Assembly (NCBI GenBank): GCA_964631275.1
Contig: CAZVWQ010000011.1
Span: 1-43,302 of the forward strand
DNA length: 43,302 nt
DNA from: CAZVWQ01 sp964631275
GTDB lineage: Bacteria; Patescibacteriota; JACMRA01
Direction: 5' to 3'
The notes under the pieces are model-generated. The model had not been told where the DNA came from. It worked only from the letters and a program-made list of their open reading frames with translations, and searched no databases. Both the position numbers and the translations under genes were made by a program. Numbering within the stretch: position 1 is the first letter of the stretch; every line of letters begins with the position of its first letter. This document shows, in pieces, positions 15,544 to 21,916 of this stretch.

Positions 15544-16944
15544 ATGTTTGACAATTACCAGTATTCAGAACACTTAAAGTTTATGTTGAATTGTACTTAC
15601 CTAATAATCGGCTCCGGCCAAACTGGTTTGATTTTAACCAAAGAACTTATTAAAACGGGTGAAAAAATAATTCTAGTTGAACAAGATAAATTTGGAGGGT
15701 CATATTTACATACCAAAGAACTGGCAAAAAACAAAATTACTGAACTTTCTGAAGACTTTTCTACTGGTTTACGTTTGTTTAAGAACCATCCAGACACTTT
15801 TTCAGTTCTTCGAAAACTAAGACAATCAACTAAAATCAAAATAGCTAAATATATCCAAGCAGAAGCTGATAAACAATTTAAAGACCTTGAGGAAAATCAG
15901 AATTTTAAATATTTAAATGGCGTTGCTAAGATCTCTAATAAAAACTTAGCCGAAATTAATTCTAAAAAAGAAAGACATTTTATTAAGTTTAAGAAGCTGC
16001 TATTAGCGACGGGCAAAAATATCATGATTAAGCCTAAGTTAAAAGGATTAAGTAAGGCTGATTTTCTTTTTAGGCACAATGTTTTTTTGTTTAATGAAAC
16101 CCCTTCAAAACTAGCCATTATCGGCTGCACACCAGAGACATTAGAAGTTGCTAGCATTTATTCTGGACTAGGTGTAAAGGTTAATCTTTATGAAAAAAAA
16201 CCTCCTCAAAAAGCTTTAACCAAATTAGATCGTACTGGGTTTAATTTTTTGATAAAAAGTCTTATGAAGAGAAATGTTAATTTTTCCTTCGAAACTGAAA
16301 TTAAAGAGATTCAAAAAGATAAGAAAGACTTAATTTTAGTTGATTCAAATAAAAATGAATATAATAATTCTCATGTTTATTTTGATGTTCAAGAGGTTTT
16401 TGAAGATGAAAATTTGAATTTATCCGCAACAACGAACATACCCTTTACAGAAGAAGGTATAAAAATTAATTCACAAACCAATCAAGTAGCTACAAATATT
16501 TATGCTTTTGGAAGTTGTGCGGGTCAAGAAAATATAAATAAATACTTTGGTCTTTATAATTTTATAAAGCAAGAACTACCAAGAGAAGAGACTGTAGAAA
16601 ATTTTAAGTCTTTAGGTGGCTTTTCTAAATATCTTAATTTGGATTTTAATAATTTTTCTAAAGAAATAAAAATTTCTAGCTACTTACCGGTCACTAATAT
16701 AGGCTTATCAGAAAGACAGGCAGAGGCTATACATGGAACTTTTATTAAGGTTGAATTAATCGAAAATAGTCTTTATAAAGGTTTTATTAAGATTATCTGT
16801 AAACCAGGTTTGTTTGAACTTTTAGGAGTTACTTTAGCTGGCGATTTTTTTGCAATTTTAAGATTTTTTACTATTTATAGCTTTAATAAAAGACTTAGCT
16901 ACTTAAAATATAGAGAAAACATTAAAAAGACTTTGGGAGTTTAG
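15544..16944 (+). CDS. Pyridine nucleotide-disulfide oxidoreductase family protein lacking the redox cysteines
   Basis: A 466-residue flavoprotein-like protein laid out as dihydrolipoamide dehydrogenase or mercuric reductase. The first dinucleotide site is IIGSGQTG (residues 21-28) with acidic E46. The place of the usual GGTCLNVGCIPSK reads GGSYLHTKELAK (51-62), with neither cysteine. The second nucleotide-binding site is AIIGCTPETLEVA followed by VNLYEKK, and the late FAD motif is NIYAFGSCAG. The C-terminal dimerisation-like domain (about 375-466) also lacks the usual His-Glu pair as far as I can see. It may bind FAD and NAD(P)H but cannot perform disulfide chemistry by the standard route. 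Starting at M14 (15583) is an alternative. The neighbours give no partner. Confidence 0.75.
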   Translation: MFDNYQYSEHLKFMLNCTYLIIGSGQTGLILTKELIKTGEKIILVEQDKFGGSYLHTKELAKNKITELSEDFSTGLRLFKNHPDTFSVLRKLRQSTKIKIAKYIQAEADKQFKDLEENQNFKYLNGVAKISNKNLAEINSKKERHFIKFKKLLLATGKNIMIKPKLKGLSKADFLFRHNVFLFNETPSKLAIIGCTPETLEVASIYSGLGVKVNLYEKKPPQKALTKLDRTGFNFLIKSLMKRNVNFSFETEIKEIQKDKKDLILVDSNKNEYNNSHVYFDVQEVFEDENLNLSATTNIPFTEEGIKINSQTNQVATNIYAFGSCAGQENINKYFGLYNFIKQELPREETVENFKSLGGFSKYLNLDFNNFSKEIKISSYLPVTNIGLSERQAEAIHGTFIKVELIENSLYKGFIKIICKPGLFELLGVTLAGDFFAILRFFTIYSFNKRLSYLKYRENIKKTLGV

Positions 16945-17122
16945 GTTCTTAAAATTTCCTTAAATTACTTTGTACTCCATAAGCTATCTCAATTCAACAT
17001 AACATGGCTAAATCAAGATTCAAATAATGAACTAAAAAGTTCATAAATAATATAAAATGCAAGTTATAAACTTTAATAGCAAAATTTCATAAAGTTTAAA
17101 ATATCCAAAATGTTTAATTAGC

Positions 17123-17228
17123 ATACTAAACTGTTAACTACTCAGTGAGTTTTTCTGACTGTATTTTCTTTGTTTAATCAAACTAAAACCTTTAGTTAAA
17201 TCATAATCTAGTTAGCATCTGAGTATAT
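17123..17228 (+). repeat. Family B repeat, copy B4
   Basis: ATACTAAACTGTTAACTACT to TTAGCATCTGAGTATATA, close to B2. It lies between convergent genes and is followed within 7 nt by D3. Confidence 0.85.
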
Positions 17229-17234
17229 ACGGAC

Positions 17235-17355
17235 TATCCTTAATTTACTTTCAAAATTTACGTTTTTTAATGTTAATAAGCTTAAAATAAGCTTTCCAAT
17301 TCAATTATGTTTAGTTTTACTTGTTAAATTTGATTATGGAACGGGTAAACGGGTA
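17235..17355 (+). repeat. Family D repeat, copy D3
   Basis: TATCCTTAATTTACTTTCAA at the start, GTTAAATTTGATTATGGAAC and GGGTA at the end. Confidence 0.75.
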
Positions 17356-17381
17356 TAGTATAATTTTGAGGAAATTACAAT

Positions 17382-17837
17382 CTATTGAATAAATTTTATT
17401 GTTCCTGGATAATTCCAAATCTTTTGTGGATCGTTAGAAGCTTTAATTGTAGCGACTATAGGAAGTATATAGGCCACCAAACCTATTAAAAAAAACAAAG
17501 GAATCCCGATAATTGCAAAAAAACCAAAAGTAACTATAGATAAAATAAAAGTTACAATACCAAATCCAATAATGTAAATCATATAACTGATTTGCCAATT
17601 TAATGATACTTTAGAGTGCTGTTTTACTATTTCTTCTTTTGAACTTAGTAAAAAGATTAAAGGTGATATAAAACCGATAAAAATGCTAAGTAAATGAACT
17701 AATAAAATTAAATTTTTAGTTTCATTAGATATTTCCAGTTTAGTTTCATTAGAGTTTTGGTTTTTTGAGTTAGAATTTGATTTATTGGCATTAGTAATTT
17801 CTGGAACTACTTTTTTTTTAGCCTCTTTTTCTGACAT
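17382..17837 (-). CDS. DUF4870-like small membrane protein
   Basis: 151 residues. Residues 1-38 are hydrophilic, rich in Asn, Ser and Lys, and probably disordered. The rest forms about three membrane segments: LILLVHLLSIFIGFISPLIF, a QISYMIYIIGFGIVTFILSI segment and a final long hydrophobic stretch, closed by YPGTIKFIQ. Between the first two lies the short loop KQHSKVSLNWQ. This pattern (HxK/G...LNFQIS-like loop and a terminal YP-x-TI-RF) matches the DUF4870/Tic20-like family of unknown function. The neighbours give no hint of a role. The gene is convergent with the flavoprotein gene across repeats B4 and D3. Confidence 0.8.
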   Translation of the reverse strand: MSEKEAKKKVVPEITNANKSNSNSKNQNSNETKLEISNETKNLILLVHLLSIFIGFISPLIFLLSSKEEIVKQHSKVSLNWQISYMIYIIGFGIVTFILSIVTFGFFAIIGIPLFFLIGLVAYILPIVATIKASNDPQKIWNYPGTIKFIQ

Positions 17838-18066
17838 ACTGATTATTTACAACTTATATTTTAAGTAATGTCAAATCCCAATTTTTGTGATTATAGGCAG
17901 TGCTAGTCCTGTTTCACAACCCTTAAAAACATATTTATTTTTTGGTTAAGTTAAGATAAAAGTAGCAATGTTTTTGTAAATTCAGCAATTTTTTAAAATA
18001 AACAAAATTGACTATTTTTTTAGTAAAAGACAAAATTATTTCTAGTCTAATTTAAAAGCCAAGTTA

Positions 18067-18177
18067 TACTTAATTCACTTTCAAAATTTACATTTTTTAA
18101 TTTAAAAAGTTATAAAATAGGTTTAAAATTCAATTAAGTTTATCTCTACTGCCAAATTTGGTCATAGAATGGTCATA
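18067..18177 (+). repeat. Family D repeat, copy D4
   Basis: TACTTAATTCACTTTCAAAA, AATTCAATTAAGTTTATCTC and GCCAAATTTGGTCATAG. It aligns with D2 in reverse. The 671-nt gap around it also contains A5 and K2. Confidence 0.75.
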
Positions 18178-18222
18178 ACAGTCAAAAAAGAAAATAAAAG
18201 ATTTTCAAATAAGTTTTTCTAC

Positions 18223-18337
18223 TTACACCCTTTGGGCTAATCATTCGGTAATTGCCCGTTAAGAATTTACCTTAAATAAAAGAGTTATTTCCTTACGAAG
18301 AGCTAATTTTGGGTAATAGTAAACGGACTGCGTATAT
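18223..18337 (+). repeat. Family A repeat, copy A5
   Basis: TTACACCCTTTGGGCTAATC to TAAACGGACTGCGTATA. One base is lost in the ACGGTAATT palindrome. Confidence 0.88.
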
Positions 18338-18445
18338 GCTGCTACTTTCTCATTTTTAAAAACATTATTAATTTAAGTGTTAAATATATTTATAGTTAGT
18401 TCATATACGGCTTAGGTTTTTGCATATTTAGACTTGATTAAGAAT

Positions 18446-18497
18446 ATTAATAACTAATAACTTATTAAAGTTTAGTGTGAAATTACTACTATATAAT
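18446..18497 (+). repeat. Family K repeat, copy K2
   Basis: TAATAACTAATAACTTATTA followed by AAGTTTAGTGTGAAATT, aligned with K1 at 12521. Confidence 0.4.
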
Positions 18498-18508
18498 ATT
18501 TGATTTTA

Positions 18509-19123
18509 TTAAAGTTGAGGCTCACTACCATTGCTACCAACTTCAGGCTGCCTACCTGTAAGTAAATCAAACCAAGCCACAAAATTAGCTGGAATCTCTC
18601 TAATTATTCCATAGGTTGTAGTATTCCAAGAGCTGTTTGCAGAAGGCTTAAGAATTACATTTAAACCTAAACCTTCGCAAGTAATTTTAGCCCTAGGAAG
18701 ATGAAAACTTTGAGAAACAAGAATAGCCTTATCAACTCCAAATGTATTCTTAGCTCTATAACAAGTATCATAAGTTCTTCTACCACCAAAATCCTCAATT
18801 ATGTCTTGAGCAGGTATATCAACTTGAATTAAATAGTTTTTCATAACCGCAGGTTCGTTATATTCTGGTTTGGAATTATCGCCCGAAACCAAGATTTTTT
18901 TAACCTGACCGTAATCATAAAGTTTTTTTGCTTCGTCTAGTCTGAGCCTTAACACTTTAGAAGGTTTGTTATTCCAAATTATACCAGCTCCAAAAACTAT
19001 AACCACAGATCTTCGGGTGGTATCTATTTCTGGATTTTTATAATAGGCAAGCACCTGAGCACTCATAAAAGGCAGGAGTATTAACCAAATTAAAAAAATA
19101 AAAATTTTTAAATATTTGACCAT
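18509..19123 (-). CDS. SanA/YdcF-like DUF218 membrane-anchored protein
   Basis: 204 residues with an N-terminal transmembrane anchor (about 4-26), then a DUF218 domain: VVIVFGAGI, a RLRLDEAKKLYDYGQVKKIL helix, LVSGDNSKPEYNEPAVMKNYL and GRRTYDTCYRAKNTFG. The strand AILVSQSFHLPRA is also a family hallmark. E. coli SanA and related proteins affect envelope permeability; their biochemistry is not settled. The protein likely faces outside. Its start codon is only 27 bp from the start of the recG remnant on the opposite strand, so the promoters must overlap coding sequence and leaders must be very short. No partner gene follows it. Confidence 0.88.
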   Translation of the reverse strand: MVKYLKIFIFLIWLILLPFMSAQVLAYYKNPEIDTTRRSVVIVFGAGIIWNNKPSKVLRLRLDEAKKLYDYGQVKKILVSGDNSKPEYNEPAVMKNYLIQVDIPAQDIIEDFGGRRTYDTCYRAKNTFGVDKAILVSQSFHLPRAKITCEGLGLNVILKPSANSSWNTTTYGIIREIPANFVAWFDLLTGRQPEVGSNGSEPQL

Positions 19124-19150
19124 TAGGTTTACTTTAGAAAATCATTCATT

Positions 19151-19995
19151 ATGTTAAACTTAAACAGTCTTTTAACAGATAAGCAAGTCAAGGCACTTCA
19201 AGATGTTGGAATATCTAGTGTCTATGATTTTTTGATCTACCTACCTGTTGACTTAGAAATAATTATACCTTTTGGAGCTAGCCAAGAATCAAGCTATAAA
19301 ACTAAATTTTTACTAGAGGCAATTTTAGTTGATTTTAGACTACAAAAGAAAAACAGACCCTTTTTCATCTTAAGTTTTCAAACTAGCTCTAATAAAATAA
19401 TAGAAGTTTATTGGTTTAATGTCGCTAAGTGGGTTTATAGCTTTTTACAAAAAAATCAAAAATACCAAGTTATATTAGCTTCTAGCGGACCTTTTTTATC
19501 TTTGGATAAAATATCAAAAAAATCAACAAAAGTTTCAGTTTCTGAGTTTTTTTCTTTAGGTGCTGCCGAGCTAAAAGAATACCTTCTTCCAAAATATCCA
19601 AAACTTGGAAGTTTAAAAACAGACTTTATTAGATCTATTCACGCCAAAATACCAAATAATAGTTACTTATTTAATCTTACTGGCTTGGTCCCTGAGAATG
19701 AATACTTACCCAAGAAAATAGATTTATTAAAAATCCATAAACCAACCTCTGTAGTTAGTTTTTGGCAAAAAAAAAGACAATGGGCTGCTTTTCAGCTTTT
19801 TCTAAAAATGTCGCTTTCTAAATATTTAGATTACAAAAGCACCAACCAAGTATCTTTTAGTTCAGGTTTGGATAAAAATTTCTTAATTAAAATTTCTGAA
19901 AGCCTAGAATACAATCTTTCTAATAGTCAAAAAATAGCAATTTGGAACAGTCTGCAAGCTTTTCATCAAGCTAAAACTAGCTAATCCAAGGGATT
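19151..19995 (+). pseudogene. recG: RecG remnant: wedge domain only, helicase domain lost
   Basis: The open frame (19151-19984, 277 residues) corresponds to the N-terminal half of RecG, the branch-migrating helicase. It has the helix-hairpin start (VKALQDVGISSVYDFLIYLP), an OB-like wedge with FLLEAILVDF, and the linker block YPKLGS...LLKIHKPTSVVSFW...KRQWAAFQLF typical of the family. It ends at LSNSQKIAIWNSLQA, where the Q motif should lead into RecG motif I (LLQGDVGSGKT). Directly after, shifted by one base, the DNA reads CTAATCCAAGGG, coding LIQG, and an inserted base would give KTRLIQG in frame. Nothing of the helicase domain follows; the next 1.4 kb has no genes. I infer a single-base loss plus a large deletion. 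A retained stand-alone wedge protein is the alternative. Confidence 0.65.
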
Positions 19996-20054
19996 TTTTA
20001 TTAACAAAAATACGCTTATTCTGAGTACAAATAAGTTTGAATGTAGTAATTTTT

Positions 20055-20165
20055 ATACTAATCCGCTTACTATTGCCTAAATTTGACCCTTTATAAGCAA
20101 ATAACTCCTTTATTTAAAGTAAATTATTAACGGTAATTACCGTGATAATTAGCGGAGCGATATAA
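20055..20165 (-). repeat. Family A repeat, copy A6
   Basis: Reverse copy, TATACTAATCCGCTTACTAT to AGCGGAGCGATATAAG. It lies just downstream of the broken recG. Confidence 0.85.
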
Positions 20166-20800
20166 GTATTTTTATAAAATTATGTATGCACAACTGCTAC
20201 AAAATTGATAAAAAACACTACCTTGTTGTAAACTTTTAAGCACTATTTATATTCTCAATCATAGAAAAATTCTAAAATTTGATTAGTAAAAGATTTTAGT
20301 AAATTTCAAGTTAATTTTTAAATTAAAATCTAATTTTGTTGACATTTTAGAGAAAAATACTCATGGACTCATGAAAAAATTTTGTATTTCAGAAAGTGGT
20401 TTATTTTAAGAAAAAAAGCAGTTTGTCAGAAAATGTAAACAAGATCTGGAAAGGTACATGTAAGCTTATTTATACTCAAACTCATTTCATTTTATAAATA
20501 TATCTTTTCCAAAAACGATTACTTTTATAACAGAATAGAAACATGATTAGTTCTAAATATTATATACATTATAATGATACTAAAAAATAGCTATTGAATT
20601 ATTATTAGAAGATACATGCAAGAGATTTAACGCTTTTTTTCAGGCTAGCAAACTTTCATAAAAGCAATAAAATTTTTTAAAACACGTGTTTTTAATGCAA
20701 ATTTCCTATATTTAAGGTAAAAAAAGACCATTTTTTAAACTTTTATTCTATCTTTTGACTAATTGTTGAATAATAGAGTCTATTAAAAATACTATTTATT
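20166..20800 (+). other. Gene-free, repeat-like stretch
   Basis: The first half of a 1.4-kb gap. No coding frame with a plausible composition exists on either strand. Fragments such as TTTTAAGCACTATTTATATT recall the middle of D5, and TATACTCAAAC recalls C termini, so it is probably decayed repeats. A second AAAACACGTGTTTT palindrome lies at 20679. I found no remnant of the RecG helicase motifs. Confidence 0.4.
20679..20692. promoter_or_regulatory. 14-bp palindrome AAAACACGTGTTTT, second copy
   Basis: Identical to 13142-13155, with a T-rich flank. No gene starts within 700 nt, which argues against a dedicated gap operator and for a repeat or hairpin origin. Confidence 0.25.
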
Positions 20801-20916
20801 ATTTTAATCAATCTAAACTAAGGTTTTAGAACTTTTTAATATTAACTTTTAGCCGATACCAAGTTTAATCAAAAACTAGATTCCAAAAATTGAAATTTAT
20901 TTGTGTTGATTACATA
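20801..20916 (-). mobile_element. Family C element C4, MITE-like
   Basis: The minus strand carries CACAAATAAATTTCAATTTT, TCTAGTTTTTGATTAAACTT and the far end TAGTTTAGATTGATTAA. Its border touches G2. Confidence 0.6.
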
Positions 20917-21010
20917 AAACTTCCGCAGTTTTTTTAAGAAAAATATTTAATATAATAAGTTACAATAAAATGCTACGTCTAATAGTAAAATTGATTTCTT
21001 ATGTAAGGCT
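20915..21010 (+). repeat. Family G repeat, copy G2
   Basis: AAAACTTCCGCAGTTTTTTT, AAGAAAAATATTTAATATAA, AATAGTAAAATTGATTTCTT. The left end matches the reverse end of G3. Confidence 0.75.
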
Positions 21011-21314
21011 TTGTATATTAAGCTAATTTATTAAGCTTTTTATTAAATTATTAATTTTAGATAGTCTTTGAGATTTTTTGCAAACCTATTGATTTATTAA
21101 GAGGTTTAGGGCTGATAATAAGAAATTATAATAAGCAATAAGTTGATTTTAATATAAAATTTGCTTATACTCAAGTTTGCACCAATTCTTATTTTAGATT
21201 AGGAATAAGATTTTAATTAGAGCTAAAACAGGTTAAGTATAATTTTTTGCAAAAACAAAATCTTTGTAAAATATTTCTGATTTCGATAAAAATTTTTTAT
21301 AACCAGAATTTTTA
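21011..21314 (+). other. Intergenic stretch without a recognised gene
   Basis: AT-rich sequence between G2 and C5. I see nothing convincing in it. Confidence 0.35.
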
Positions 21315-21411
21315 TACAAACATTATTTTTAGTTTTTTTGGATCTAAACTTTCGGTTTCAGTTGGCTTTAAATTAAATATCAAAAAGTTTTAATTTAGAT
21401 TGATTTTAATA
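21315..21411 (+). mobile_element. Family C element C5, abutting the Nudix gene
   Basis: Starts TACAAACATT, carries AGTTTTTTTGGATCTAAACT as in C1, and ends TTTAGATTGATTTTAATA followed by TA. Its right end lies 12 nt before the Nudix start codon and forms the -10 box there. Confidence 0.65.
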
Positions 21412-21415
21412 TAAA
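21410..21415 (+). promoter_or_regulatory. -10 box TATAAA of the Nudix gene, at the end of C5
   Basis: TATAAA ends 8 nt before the ATG at 21424, which places the start of transcription at or next to the start codon (leaderless). The box overlaps the terminus of repeat C5. Confidence 0.4.
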
Positions 21416-21423
21416 AGAATTTT

Positions 21424-21870
21424 ATGTCCTCAAACTTACCAATTTTTTATTCTTCAGAAGTTAAACCAAATTTAAGTTTACCAGCTTTTGAGCGTGGGGT
21501 AGCTGTTATTTGTTTAAAAAATACCGATAAATACATAGTTTATGATAGAAATGATAGTTTATGGAGGTTTCCAGGCGGTCACGTAGAAAGTGGAGAAACA
21601 CCCAGGACATCAGCAATTAGAGAAACTGAGGAAGAAGTTGGATTAAAAAATTTGCAATTTATTAAAAATTTAGGTAGTTGCCATAATTTCTTTTTGTTTA
21701 AGGATCAACCTAGCCATGTAATTGAGCATTATTTTTTGTTTACGACTACTTTAGAAAATTGGAAAAATAAATTAAATGACGAAGAAGGAATTAATTCTAG
21801 TTTAAAAACAAAACCTGAAATTTTAAGTAACAATTGGCCCCAAGTTGAGTGGATACTAAAAATGATCTAA
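21424..21870 (+). CDS. Nudix hydrolase
   Basis: 148 residues with a complete Nudix box at 51-74: G52, E58, R66-E67, E70-E71 and G73 are all in place (GX5EX7REUXEEXGU), so it should bind a divalent metal and cleave a nucleoside diphosphate linked to X. Before it lies the strand pair GVAVICLKN...KYIVYDR and WRFPGGH, typical of MutT-like or ADP-ribose-type enzymes; the substrate is not readable. The family normally needs 130-170 residues, so it is full length. The chorismate synthase fusion gene follows after 46 nt on the same strand and may be co-transcribed. Confidence 0.92.
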   Translation: MSSNLPIFYSSEVKPNLSLPAFERGVAVICLKNTDKYIVYDRNDSLWRFPGGHVESGETPRTSAIRETEEEVGLKNLQFIKNLGSCHNFFLFKDQPSHVIEHYFLFTTTLENWKNKLNDEEGINSSLKTKPEILSNNWPQVEWILKMI

Positions 21871-21916
21871 ATATAAATACTTGCTCTAAAACAAAAAACT
21901 ACCTACAATCAGCTAA

